DNA of 64,000 nucleotides from Ruminococcus sp. Its GTDB lineage: Bacteria; Bacillota; Clostridia; Oscillospirales; Ruminococcaceae. Numbering within the stretch: the first letter of the stretch is position 1; each line of letters begins with the position of its first letter. The stretch is from contig JAFXXD010000016.1 of the NCBI GenBank assembly GCA_017542475.1, positions 62,001-126,000 of the forward strand, in the 5' to 3' direction. This document shows positions 35,301 through 43,580 of the stretch, piece by piece. The notes under the pieces are model-generated. The model had not been told where the DNA came from and did no database searches. It saw nothing but the letters and a program-made list of their open reading frames with translations. Both the position numbers and the translations under genes were made by a program.

Positions 35301-38192
35301 GTGAGCGGCGCTCTCGTCAACTGGAAGACCGCGCAGAGCAAGTGGTTCCTGCCCAAGCTGTTCGGTACGAACAAGCTCGTCAAGGAGCTCGCGGCGCACG
35401 CTAAATCGCCGGCGACCGTTACAAAGCAGAACATAGAGGGACACTACGCCAAGCTCAATCAGCTCGGTGCGCTCAGCAATGAGATAGTCAGCGCTCAGCC
35501 CGACTTAACGGCGGTATTCGGCGCTCTGTGGCAGGGCGAGAGCTCCGACTGGGATATGATAGAAAAGGCAGTTGCGCTGTCGGATAAGCTCCGCGGCGGA
35601 CTGGCAGCGGCTCCGCTGAATACAGAGGAGAAGTCGATGCTCGCGCAGACGCTCGTGACGGGCTACGGCGACCCGACCGCAAAGACGGCTTCAAAGGCGG
35701 CGGCTGACAAGCTGTCCGCGGACTATGCAAGGCTCGGTGCGGAGGTTTCCGCGCTCGGTAGCGAATTCGCGCTCACGCCCGACCTCAGCGGCGAGGATGA
35801 CTGGTCTGCACACGCTTCGGCTCAGGCTGACAGCGTTATCGGCGCGCTCCCGCAGCTCAAGGAGTGGACGGGTATCGTCACGATATGCAACGAGCTCACG
35901 AGCCTCGGTATCGGCAACGTCGCCGACAACTTCCTCGCGGGCAAGGTGCGTCCGAACGAGCTGCTCGGCGGCTTCGACTGCGACCTCTGCCGCGCTGTGG
36001 TGACCTCTGTTATCTCCTCGACGCCTGTACTCGCGAAGTTCCAAGGGACGCTCTTTGAGGAGACGATACGCAAGTACGGCGAGGTGCTCGACAAGTTCTC
36101 GACACTGACAATAAACGAGCTCGTGGCGGAGCTGTCCGCGAAGATACCCGCAGCGGAACAGTCGGCGGCAAGCTCAGAGATAGGCATACTCCAGAAGGCG
36201 ATAAAGAGCAACGGACGTATGATGTCCATACGCAAGCTCTTCGACAGCATTCCCAATCTCCTGAGGAGAATGTGTCCCGTTATGCTGATGAGCCCGATAT
36301 CCGTTGCTCAGTATATCGACCCGTCATACCCGAAGTTCGACCTCGTTATCTTCGACGAGGCTTCACAGCTCCCGACCTGCGAGGCTGTCGGTGCTATCGC
36401 GCGCGGCGAGAACGTCATCGTCGTCGGCGACCCCAAGCAGCTCCCGCCTACCAGCTTCTTCTCCTCCAATCAGGTGGACGAGGAGAACTACGAGAAGGAA
36501 GACCTCGAAAGCGTGCTCGACGACTGTCTCGCACTCTCGATGCCGCAGGAGCACCTGCTCTGGCACTACCGCTCGCAGCATGAGAGCCTCATCGCCTACA
36601 GCAACGCCAAGTATTACGACAACAAGCTCTTCACCTTCCCGTCGCCCGACGACCAGATTTCCGAGGTCAGCTGGGTGCACGTCGAGGGCTTCTACGACAA
36701 GAGCTCCACACGTACAAACAAAGCCGAGGCTAAGGCTATCGTGGACGAGATATCCCGCAGGCTCGAAGACCCGAAGCTGCGTAAGCAGAGTATCGGCGTA
36801 GTTACCTTCAGCCAGCCCCAGCAGAACCTCATAGACGATATGCTGATGGACGCCTACAGAGAGCGTCCCGAGCTCGAGCAGTGGGCGAATGAGCAGTACG
36901 AGCCCATCATAATCAAGAACCTCGAAAACGTACAGGGCGACGAGCGCGACGTCATAATGTTCTCTATCGGCTACGGTCCCGACAAGGAGGGCAAGGTCAG
37001 CATGAACTTCGGTCCCCTCAACCGCGACGGCGGCTGGAGACGTCTCAATGTCGCGATATCGCGCTCGAAGTGTCAGATGATAGTGTTCTCCGTCATCACT
37101 CCCGATATGATAGACCTCTCGCGCACACGCTCCGACGGCGTGGAGGGGCTCAAGGGCTTCCTCGAATTTGCGGCTAAGGGCAGGAGTGCTCTCGCCGTAA
37201 GAGGCAACACCTCCGCAAAGACTGCCGACTTCAGCGGCGTGCTCGCGGACGAGCTCCGCAAGCACGGATTCACCGCAAATACTGCGGTCGGCTGCTCCGA
37301 CTTCAAGATAGATGTGGCTGTAGCCGACCCCGAGGATACCACGAAGTACATACTCGGCATAAACTGCGGCACGAAGTCCAACTACGTCAACGGCACCGCC
37401 AAGGACAGACACCTCTCGCAGTCGTCCGTGCTTCGCGGTCTCGGCTGGAACACGATGAACGTCTATATCCTCGACTGGCTTGACAACAAGGACAAGGTCA
37501 TCAAGAAGATAGAGGACGAGATAGCCGCGATAATCGAGCGCAGGAATGCGCCTCCCGAGCCCGCAAAGGACGAACCGAAGCCGCAGAAGCAGGAGCTTGT
37601 TTTCGAGACCGAGGAGGTAAGCCCGCTCGCCGAGAGATGTGACACATACAAGCCCTTCAAGGTGAAGGAATACGGCAAGAGCGAGGCTTTCAACGAGATG
37701 GGCGAGGTAAAGATAATCAAGTGCGTCAAGGATATCCTCGCGGCTGAGGCTCCCGTAAGCAGGACGGCTCTCACGAAGAAGCTGTTCGCCTGCTTCAGCG
37801 TGGCGAGGACTACTCCCAATACCAAGGCGACTGCCGACTCCGCGATAGAGAAGTGCGGCGCTGTTGTCACCAAGGCGGGCGAGAACGACTTCCTGTGGCT
37901 GCCCGACCAGACTCCTGCAAGCTACGATATCTGCCGCGCGAACTGCTCCGATGAGGACAGGCGCACGCTCGACGAGGTAGCTCCCGAGGAGATAGCCGCG
38001 GGTATCAAGCTCATTATGTCCGAGCAGATAGCTATGCTCCGCGAGGATCTTATCCGCGAGACCGCTCACCTCTTCGGCTTCACGAGGGTCACTCCCACCA
38101 TAGAAACTGCTGTTTCCCTCGGCATTCGCGAGGCGAAAAAGCGCGGATTCGTGGAGTTCTCCGAAGACGGAAGGATAAGCTATACGGAATAA
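32394..38192 (+). CDS. DUF4011 / SF1 helicase / DUF3320 multidomain protein
   Basis: A 1932-residue cytosolic protein. Order: a beta-rich N-terminus; a transglutaminase-like segment (GTCIDLAVLYCACLE with C218, then KGHAFAGCWL with H244); a DUF4011-type region opening VWERKLLDLSLRNSLLNF (about 390); an SF1 helicase with Walker A GPPGTGKS (K692), a 600-residue helical insertion, Walker B LVIFDEASQL (D1321), then VQGDERDVIMFS and NVAISRSKCQ; a restriction-endonuclease-like segment (about 1606-1709) whose usual acidic IECDG is INCGT here; and a C-terminal DUF3320 (about 1855-1932). Members are suspected of a role in DNA transactions or anti-phage defence. The ATG at 32394 has GGAG 6 bases upstream. 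Confidence 0.88.
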   Translation: MDNIITFGGSMTKQINFAMQQNYVPVFRNITLTNNTDETIPSVKLRISFEPEFAKPFESLPTDLLPSRPAEIAPVNIVLNADYLFSLTEKMVGSVTVEAVKGDEVIASQVNTIELLAYDQWTGVLFMPEMIGAFITPNHPKVKEIVAEAGKYMQKWSGSPSFTGYQDRNPNIVKMQMGAIYAALQEQNIAYTAPPASYETAQRVRLPEDVLTGKSGTCIDLAVLYCACLEAIDLNPLLFIVKGHAFAGCWLINETFSDCLQYDVSAISKRIAKGVNAMSVVECTDFTAGKGVDFDAAETHAAAHLESFDDFNFAIDVTRTRAGGIRPMPARVCENGTFKAVDYGERKRSDITSAPSEMDIIGDIPQDGEPREVTKQMVWERKLLDLSLRNSLLNFRPSTMNVQVMMSDLGQLEDVISTGEEFKVCAVPNDMSFQMADSKIFETENDKTQIEAVAESEFKSRRLRTFISESELDKIMKKLHRQAKVSIEENGANTIYLALGFLRWFETDKSEKARYAPLVLVPIDINRKVQDKSYSIRVRDEETQVNITALEMLRQFFGIDIKGLDPVPMDENGVDLPLIFSTIRQGIMARTRWDIEEYAFIGQFSFNRFIMWNDIRNRADELAENKVVASLISGRTEWEEGDISMTPLELDNKVAPADLAVPVAADSSQLAAVYAANAGKSFVLHGPPGTGKSQTITNMIANALHHGKTVLFVAEKMAALEVVEKRLNKIGLGPFCLELHSNKAQKRAVLKQLEDTLNVGRVKTPAEFEAQAQKISELRAELNDTMSEIHKIRPCGMSLYDAAVKYEQFKPYGGKFSFTQTQIDAMNAETYTKWRGELERLAAAGREFGDVTATPLTCCRLTDCTPDTRGRLESRLGEFKSALAAAGAHNGELCAAVGSEGLSYEQCRAAADLITTACSEGYILPQILTGSGWELRKAAAEQLIASGRQQRALKAEVLGQFEPSVLAYDVSGALVNWKTAQSKWFLPKLFGTNKLVKELAAHAKSPATVTKQNIEGHYAKLNQLGALSNEIVSAQPDLTAVFGALWQGESSDWDMIEKAVALSDKLRGGLAAAPLNTEEKSMLAQTLVTGYGDPTAKTASKAAADKLSADYARLGAEVSALGSEFALTPDLSGEDDWSAHASAQADSVIGALPQLKEWTGIVTICNELTSLGIGNVADNFLAGKVRPNELLGGFDCDLCRAVVTSVISSTPVLAKFQGTLFEETIRKYGEVLDKFSTLTINELVAELSAKIPAAEQSAASSEIGILQKAIKSNGRMMSIRKLFDSIPNLLRRMCPVMLMSPISVAQYIDPSYPKFDLVIFDEASQLPTCEAVGAIARGENVIVVGDPKQLPPTSFFSSNQVDEENYEKEDLESVLDDCLALSMPQEHLLWHYRSQHESLIAYSNAKYYDNKLFTFPSPDDQISEVSWVHVEGFYDKSSTRTNKAEAKAIVDEISRRLEDPKLRKQSIGVVTFSQPQQNLIDDMLMDAYRERPELEQWANEQYEPIIIKNLENVQGDERDVIMFSIGYGPDKEGKVSMNFGPLNRDGGWRRLNVAISRSKCQMIVFSVITPDMIDLSRTRSDGVEGLKGFLEFAAKGRSALAVRGNTSAKTADFSGVLADELRKHGFTANTAVGCSDFKIDVAVADPEDTTKYILGINCGTKSNYVNGTAKDRHLSQSSVLRGLGWNTMNVYILDWLDNKDKVIKKIEDEIAAIIERRNAPPEPAKDEPKPQKQELVFETEEVSPLAERCDTYKPFKVKEYGKSEAFNEMGEVKIIKCVKDILAAEAPVSRTALTKKLFACFSVARTTPNTKATADSAIEKCGAVVTKAGENDFLWLPDQTPASYDICRANCSDEDRRTLDEVAPEEIAAGIKLIMSEQIAMLREDLIRETAHLFGFTRVTPTIETAVSLGIREAKKRGFVEFSEDGRISYTE

Positions 38193-38196
38193 ATGC

Positions 38197-38268
38197 AGGG
38201 GGCGATGCCTTCATCGCCCCGTCAAATCTATGCCGTTTTTCGGGCGGATGTGGGCATCCGCCCCTACA
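38197..38268. repeat. Two palindromic repeats after the helicase gene
   Basis: GGGGCGATG/CATCGCCCC (38199-38220) lies 5 bases past the helicase stop, then GGGCGGATG/CATCCGCCC (38242-38263) ending CCTACA. Both belong to the dispersed family and may end the helicase transcript. Confidence 0.7.
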
Positions 38269-38297
38269 GCGGCTATCACAACGAAAGAAGCGATAAA

Positions 38298-39641
38298 TTG
38301 AACAGACTTCTCATACTCATTGGTAAAATTATCGTCGGCATACTGCGCCTTCTCGGGCGCAATGCGGGCAACCTCCCCGGAATCGTGCTGTGGCACCTCA
38401 CAAGCGGAAAATGCTGCAAGATGTTTAAGGTCGACTGCCCGATAATCGCCGTAACAGGCACGAACGGCAAGACCTCCGTCACCAACTGCGTGGCTCAGCT
38501 CTTCGAGCAGAGCGGCAGGAAGATAATCATCAACAAGGAGGGCAACAACCTCGACACGGGTATCTGCTCCCTCCTGCTCCGCCACTGCGACGGCTCGGGC
38601 AAGGTCAACGCAGACTACCTCATTCTCGAAACAGACGAGAGCCACGTCCCCGTGGTGTACTCTCAGCTGAAGCTGGAAACCCTCGTGGTGCTCGATTTCT
38701 TCCGCGACCAGCTCGACCGCAACGGCGAGATGGAGACCCTCATTCAGAAGATAAACTGCTTCTGCAAGACCTTTGACGGCAACCTCATACTCAACGGCGA
38801 CGACCCCAATACCGCTCGTCTCGGCAAGGCGAATCCCGACAGCAAAAATATCAGATACTTCCGCGCGGACAGGTACGCATTCGCGACCGAGAAGATATTC
38901 GAGGCGTCAGAGGGCAGGTTCTGCCCGTTCTGCGGAGAGGCGCTCGTGTACGAGTTCTACCAGTATTCGCACATTGGCAGATTTGCCTGTCCCAAGTGCG
39001 GCTTCGGCAATTACGAGCCCTACGTCACCGCGGGCGGCATTGACCTCGAAAAGCCCGTGTTTACCGTTGACGGGCACGAATACTCGCCCAAGCTCAACAG
39101 TATCTACAACGTCTACAATATGACTGCTGTCGCGGCAGTGGCGAAGCTCTACGGCATTGAGCAGGGCGTCACCGAGAATGTCATCAACAACTACACCGTC
39201 AACAACGGACGTATGGAGACGTTTATTCTCGGCGACAGGCTCACCACCCTCAACCTCGCGAAAAATCCCGTAGGTGCGAATATGACCCTCCGCGTGATGA
39301 ACGAGATGAAGGGCGAGAAGGAGCTCCTCTTCGTGCTCAATGACAATGTCGCGGACGGTCTTGATGTGTCGTGGATATGGGACATCAATTTCAGCATTTT
39401 CGAGCGCGTCACCCGCGTTGTTACGTCGGGCACGCGTGCCTACGACATCGCCGTGCGCATAAAATGCTCAGGCTATGACCCTGCGAATATCGTCGTGCGC
39501 CCCGACCTCGACGAGGCTGTGGCGGAGCTCGCCAAGACTGAGGGACGAAAGTTCGTCATCGCGAACTACACCGCCGTCCAGCCCACGCGTGCCGCACTGA
39601 AGCGCTATATTTCGAGCAACGGAGGTAAGTGCGATGAGTGA
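38298..39641 (+). CDS. murT: Lipid II isoglutaminyl synthase, MurT subunit
   Basis: A 447-residue Mur-ligase-like enzyme that, with GatD, amidates D-glutamate in lipid II. The ATP loop is VTGTNGKTSVTN (about 57-68). A zinc ribbon (CPFCGEAL and CPKCGFG) is inserted as in other MurT proteins. The C-terminal MurT domain includes NPVGANMTLRVMNE. The likely start is TTG at 38298 (LNRLLILIGK), giving a length normal for MurT, with a weak AAAGAAG site; upstream in-frame codons fall in the repeats. It overlaps gatD by 8 bases. Confidence 0.93.
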   Translation: MNRLLILIGKIIVGILRLLGRNAGNLPGIVLWHLTSGKCCKMFKVDCPIIAVTGTNGKTSVTNCVAQLFEQSGRKIIINKEGNNLDTGICSLLLRHCDGSGKVNADYLILETDESHVPVVYSQLKLETLVVLDFFRDQLDRNGEMETLIQKINCFCKTFDGNLILNGDDPNTARLGKANPDSKNIRYFRADRYAFATEKIFEASEGRFCPFCGEALVYEFYQYSHIGRFACPKCGFGNYEPYVTAGGIDLEKPVFTVDGHEYSPKLNSIYNVYNMTAVAAVAKLYGIEQGVTENVINNYTVNNGRMETFILGDRLTTLNLAKNPVGANMTLRVMNEMKGEKELLFVLNDNVADGLDVSWIWDINFSIFERVTRVVTSGTRAYDIAVRIKCSGYDPANIVVRPDLDEAVAELAKTEGRKFVIANYTAVQPTRAALKRYISSNGGKCDE

Positions 39642-40377
39642 GATAAAAATCCTCCATATGTACGCGGATATGCTCGACCTCTACGGCGACGGCGGCAATA
39701 TGGAAATAATAAAGTACCGCTGCGGAAAGCGCGGCATAAGCTGCGTTATCGACAAGTATTCCATAGACTCGGCTATGCCCGATTTCGGCAGCTATGACGT
39801 CATCTATATCGGCGGCGGCGCTGACCTTGAACAGCAGCACATCTCCGCCGACCTGCTCAAATGCAAAGACGGCATCAAAGCCGCCTACGAGAAAGGGACT
39901 TTCCTGTTCCTCATCTGCGGAGGCTACCAGCTCATGGGCAAATACTACCGCGACGCCGACGGCAACGAGATAGCGGGACTGGGACTGTTTGACTACTACA
40001 CCGTTGCCCCGTCAAGCCGCAAGAAGCGCTGTATCGGCAACGTCGTGATACGCACCACCTTCACGGGCGCTACCGTGGACGTGGTCGGCTTCGAGAATCA
40101 CGGCGGTCAGACGCAGGACGTGAAAACGCCGCTCGGTGAGGTGCTCTGCGGAAACGGCAACTGCTCGAAAAGTCAGTACGAGGGCTACTTCGAGAAGAAT
40201 GTCATCGCGACCTATATGCATGGTCCGTGCCTCTCGAAGAACCCCGAGCTCTCGGACTATATCATAGGCTACTGCCTCGACCGCAGGAACGGCTCGCACG
40301 TGGAGCTTGCCAAGCTCGACGATAAGCTCGAGCTCGACTGCCGACGTGTAATGACGGAAAGGCTGCTGAAAAAGTAA
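39634..40377 (+). CDS. gatD: Lipid II isoglutaminyl synthase, glutaminase subunit GatD
   Basis: A 247-residue class I glutamine amidotransferase-like subunit. The nucleophile is in FLICGGYQLMG (C94), and the histidine lies in YMHGPCLSKNPE. The N-terminus MSEIKILHMYADMLDLYGD is typical of GatD. It supplies ammonia to MurT. GGAGGT precedes the ATG. The gene is followed by the inverted-repeat element at 40378-40495. Confidence 0.95.
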   Translation: MSEIKILHMYADMLDLYGDGGNMEIIKYRCGKRGISCVIDKYSIDSAMPDFGSYDVIYIGGGADLEQQHISADLLKCKDGIKAAYEKGTFLFLICGGYQLMGKYYRDADGNEIAGLGLFDYYTVAPSSRKKRCIGNVVIRTTFTGATVDVVGFENHGGQTQDVKTPLGEVLCGNGNCSKSQYEGYFEKNVIATYMHGPCLSKNPELSDYIIGYCLDRRNGSHVELAKLDDKLELDCRRVMTERLLKK

Positions 40378-40495
40378 GCTATCAGCCGTTAGCCGTAATC
40401 CATTAGCTATCGGTGTTCACTGCGATCATATTTTTAAATATCATTGCCGAAGGCAATACCGCGAGCTAACGGCTAAAGGCTAAAAGCTAACGGCT
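40378..40495. repeat. Inverted-repeat element (MITE-like) with AGCTAACGGCT arms
   Basis: Left arm about 40378-40412 and right arm 40461-40495 are approximate reverse complements built from AGCTAACGGCT units (two copies at 40464-40474 and 40485-40495). They flank a core of about 50 bases with a small TTGCC/GGCAA hairpin. It starts directly after the gatD stop. Confidence 0.6.
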
Positions 40496-40519
40496 CAAAT
40501 TTATACAAATGGAGACAAT

Positions 40520-41815
40520 ATGAAAAAATACACACTTACAGCTGTCGCGGCGGCGGCTCTGCTGCTGACGGGCTGCGGTCACAGCGCAGGGACGGAAAAA
40601 GAACCAACCACGACAATCACCACCGCGACCACCACGGCTCAGACAACTGCCGCAACCACCGTGACTACCACAGTCACTACCACCAAAAAGATAAGCACCG
40701 ATATACCCGAGGGCGTGATACTCGACTCCGTGGCGGAGGTGGAGGTCTACTCGAAAACGACCGTCGCGGAGCTCATCACCGACAACAACGTCAGGCTCAC
40801 GGCTCCCGCCGACCTCATCGACACCGAGGAGCTCGGCGAGAAAAAGGCTAAGGTCACCTTCGAGTACGAGGGGAATGAGTACGAAAAGGAGATAACGTAC
40901 AGCGTCGTTGATACCACTCCCCCGCTCATTCTCAACTCGGGCTGGAATCCGTATGCCAAGGTCGGCGAGCCCTTCAACATCGACAGTATCATCGGCTACG
41001 TCGATAACTACGACCGTGCTCCCGCCGTCACCTATTCGGGAGAGGTGGACACCTCGGAGTCGGGCAGGGCTGACCTTACGGTCACCGTCACCGACAGCTC
41101 GGGAAACTCCACAGACTTTGACCTCACCGTGCTTATTCTCAACGAGATACCTCGTCCCGAGGACAACAACGAGCGCGTCGCCTACTCCGACTTCATCGAC
41201 AGCTACAGCTACCTCGGCGATGTGAGCTTCGGCATTGACGTGTCCGCGTGGCAGACCGATGTTGACTACGAAGCCGTGAAGAATGAGGGCTGCGAGTTCG
41301 TGCTCATGCGTATGGGCTACTACTATAACGGCGAGCCCGAAATGGACGACTACTACAGGCAGAATATGGAAAATGCGTCCGCGGCGGGACTTGACATAGG
41401 CGTGTACTTCTACACCGCCGACAACACCGAGGAGGGCGCCCGCGAGCACGCTCGCTGGGTCATCGACCAGCTCGACGGCAGGGAGCTCGACTACCCGATA
41501 GCCTTCGACTGGGAGGAGTGGGCTTCGTTTCAGGAGTACGGTATGAATATCCGCGACCTCAACAACGTTTTTGAAGCCTTCGCGGACGAGTGCAAAAAGC
41601 ACGGCTACTCGGCTATGCTCTACAGCAGCAAGAACTTCCTCAACAACTTCTGGGAGAACGACGGCAACCACCCCGTATGGCTCGCGCACTATGTTGACGA
41701 GACGGACTATGATGGGCTGTTCGCGTTATGGCAGGCGAGCGCCTACGGGCGCATTGACGGCATTGCGGGCGATGTGGATATGAACATCCGCTTCAACTCC
41801 GTGCCGCTTGAATAA
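40520..41815 (+). CDS. GH25 lysozyme-type lipoprotein with Ig-like domains
   Basis: A 431-residue lipoprotein. The lipobox LLTGC puts the lipid on C19. A Thr-rich linker leads to two Ig-like domains (about 57-215; the second opens TTPPLILNSGW). A glycoside hydrolase 25 domain fills about 233-431, with the first catalytic acid in FGIDVSAWQ and the second in IAFDWEEW. GH25 enzymes cut peptidoglycan between MurNAc and GlcNAc. It fits the nearby cell-wall genes. A GGAGA site precedes the ATG. Confidence 0.9.
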   Translation: MKKYTLTAVAAAALLLTGCGHSAGTEKEPTTTITTATTTAQTTAATTVTTTVTTTKKISTDIPEGVILDSVAEVEVYSKTTVAELITDNNVRLTAPADLIDTEELGEKKAKVTFEYEGNEYEKEITYSVVDTTPPLILNSGWNPYAKVGEPFNIDSIIGYVDNYDRAPAVTYSGEVDTSESGRADLTVTVTDSSGNSTDFDLTVLILNEIPRPEDNNERVAYSDFIDSYSYLGDVSFGIDVSAWQTDVDYEAVKNEGCEFVLMRMGYYYNGEPEMDDYYRQNMENASAAGLDIGVYFYTADNTEEGAREHARWVIDQLDGRELDYPIAFDWEEWASFQEYGMNIRDLNNVFEAFADECKKHGYSAMLYSSKNFLNNFWENDGNHPVWLAHYVDETDYDGLFALWQASAYGRIDGIAGDVDMNIRFNSVPLE

Positions 41816-41845
41816 AAAGCAAATTCTGATAAAGGGTGAAATGAA

Positions 41846-43309
41846 ATGAACAGGAAAAAGATTATGCTGTCCGCAGTTTCGGCAGCGGTACTGCTTGCGG
41901 CGGTGAGCTCGTGCGGGACTGTGGTCGAGCGTGCGGGCACTGAGGATACAGTTGCGGCGATAGCTCCGAACACTACCGCGGCGACGACCTCCGCAGATGG
42001 CGGAAGTACGACCGAGGCGATCACCTCCGCGGGAAAGAGCAGCTCCGACATTATGCGCGGCGACCTCATCGACATCAACGGGACTATCCTGATGTACAGC
42101 GTCATGGACGAATCGGGGACGGGCAAGGAAGTCCGTATGACGAACGACGCCAACAAGGTCGCCTTCGCGAACGTGCTCAATGAGATGTCTGAGGGGCTCG
42201 ACCTCACCTTCGATGATATTCTCCGCACCGAAAATCCCTCGCCGCTTGACGTCAAAATGGGTCAGACGGTACAGCTCACCTTCGACGCCGATATGCAGAA
42301 CGCCATTTACGACTATATGGCGGGTGCTAACCTCATCGGCTCGGCTGTAGTTATGCGCACTGACGGCTCGCTCGCGGCTCAGGTCAGCTACCCGTCCTAC
42401 GACCCCGACCTCTATTACGGCACCGACACCGAGGAGGACCTCGCGTGGGGCAGCTACGGAAACAAGGCTTTCCAGAACGCGGAGCCCGGCTCGTGCTTCA
42501 AGATAATGTCCGAGGTCATCTCCGACAAGCACGGCGTCACCTGTCTCTATGACGAGGGCACGTGGGAGTTCGACGGCGTCTCCATCGTCAACTGGGACCA
42601 CGAGGATACGTGGAAATACCCCGTCTACGAGCGCACGCTCAACTCCGCATTCGTAAATTCGAGCAATATCTTCTTCGCCAAGGCATTCGACCAGATAGGC
42701 AAGGACGACGTTCTCGCCGACCTTGAGGACATCTTCCATTTCTGCTCAGATATCGACTGCGACTTCGGCACTCTCCACAACAATGTCGAGATATACTGTG
42801 ACGACGACCTGCGAAGGACAGCCTTCGGTCAGTCCTACGTGCTGACCTGTCCGCTGTATCTCGCGGCTCTCGGTCGTGAAGCGGTGTTCGGCGATATGGT
42901 AAAGCCGTTCACTATCGCGAATATCGTGGATACCAACGACTTTGACAAGACCCTGAAGTCGGGTACTGAGCCGAATCAGAAGGTGTGCAGTATCCCCGCC
43001 GAGTACAGGGCGAATCTGCTCTCGGGTATGTACGGAGTTGCGGGAAACATCGGTCTTGCCGTACCCGCAGGATATGAGTTCTACGCGAAAACAGGCACTG
43101 CCGAGACGTGGAAGGGCGACTTCCTGTACATAACGGGCGTGCTGAAAAAGCCCGACGACAACGGCTCGGGGACGTGGTCGGACTACAGCAGCTACGACGG
43201 CTCATACATCATCGTGATGCAGGTGCAGAACCCCGAATACTTCGGCTACAGCTTCGCGAGCGACTCCGTATCGCTGTATCAGGGAATCGTAAATGCTGTT
43301 ATGAGCTGA
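41846..43309 (+). CDS. Penicillin-binding transpeptidase-domain lipoprotein
   Basis: A 487-residue protein with the three penicillin-binding motifs in order: SCFK (S216-K219), SSN (272-274) and KTG (415-417). It begins with a lipoprotein-type signal (AAVSSCGT) rather than a plain membrane anchor, and lacks the large N-terminal pedestal domain of class B PBPs. It could crosslink peptidoglycan or sense beta-lactams. AAAGGGTGA precedes the ATG. It sits 30 bases after the GH25 gene in the same direction. Confidence 0.88.
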   Translation: MNRKKIMLSAVSAAVLLAAVSSCGTVVERAGTEDTVAAIAPNTTAATTSADGGSTTEAITSAGKSSSDIMRGDLIDINGTILMYSVMDESGTGKEVRMTNDANKVAFANVLNEMSEGLDLTFDDILRTENPSPLDVKMGQTVQLTFDADMQNAIYDYMAGANLIGSAVVMRTDGSLAAQVSYPSYDPDLYYGTDTEEDLAWGSYGNKAFQNAEPGSCFKIMSEVISDKHGVTCLYDEGTWEFDGVSIVNWDHEDTWKYPVYERTLNSAFVNSSNIFFAKAFDQIGKDDVLADLEDIFHFCSDIDCDFGTLHNNVEIYCDDDLRRTAFGQSYVLTCPLYLAALGREAVFGDMVKPFTIANIVDTNDFDKTLKSGTEPNQKVCSIPAEYRANLLSGMYGVAGNIGLAVPAGYEFYAKTGTAETWKGDFLYITGVLKKPDDNGSGTWSDYSSYDGSYIIVMQVQNPEYFGYSFASDSVSLYQGIVNAVMS

Positions 43310-43361
43310 TGTATATTTCGGCTCGCTCCGCAGACAATAACTGCGGAAGGAGCTGAAAGCT

Positions 43362-43556
43362 ATGAGAAGAAAGAAGTCCATCCCCCTGCCCGATCCCGAA
43401 AATGCGGGGTTCGAGTACAGCTGCCCGACAGCGGCGTGGGACGGTATGACGCGTATCATCCCCATAGGCGAGAGCGACGACAAGGTCGATGAAGCCCGCA
43501 AGGAGATACTGCCCCACCGCACCGAATATTTCGGTGAAAATACGAAACAGCCATAG
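43362..43556 (+). CDS. Small hypothetical protein, 64 residues
   Basis: A short basic protein starting MRRKKSIPLPDPENAGFEYS with no membrane segment and no domain I recognise. It is taken as real because GGAAGGAG lies about 9 bases before the ATG and an intrinsic terminator begins at its stop codon. It follows the PBP gene by 52 bases, likely on the same transcript. Confidence 0.6.
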   Translation: MRRKKSIPLPDPENAGFEYSCPTAAWDGMTRIIPIGESDDKVDEARKEILPHRTEYFGENTKQP

Positions 43557-43577
43557 AGAACCCTCTATGGCTGTTTT
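43545..43577. terminator. Bidirectional terminator between convergent genes
   Basis: AACAGCCATAGAG (about 43546-43558), 4-base loop, CTCTATGGCTGTT (43563-43575), with A and T runs on both sides. It can end the small ORF transcript and that of the gene at 43581-45482. Confidence 0.85.
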
Positions 43578-43580
43578 GCT

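Noticed and set aside
36363-38069. 568-codon minus-strand frame inside the helicase gene
   Set aside because: Antisense shadow with no start site or domain; the plus strand has helicase motifs throughout this range.
32152-38297. Defence island around the giant helicase
   Set aside because: Neighbours are a dockerin-LRR protein, murT and gatD. No restriction, toxin-antitoxin, recombinase or phage gene is nearby.
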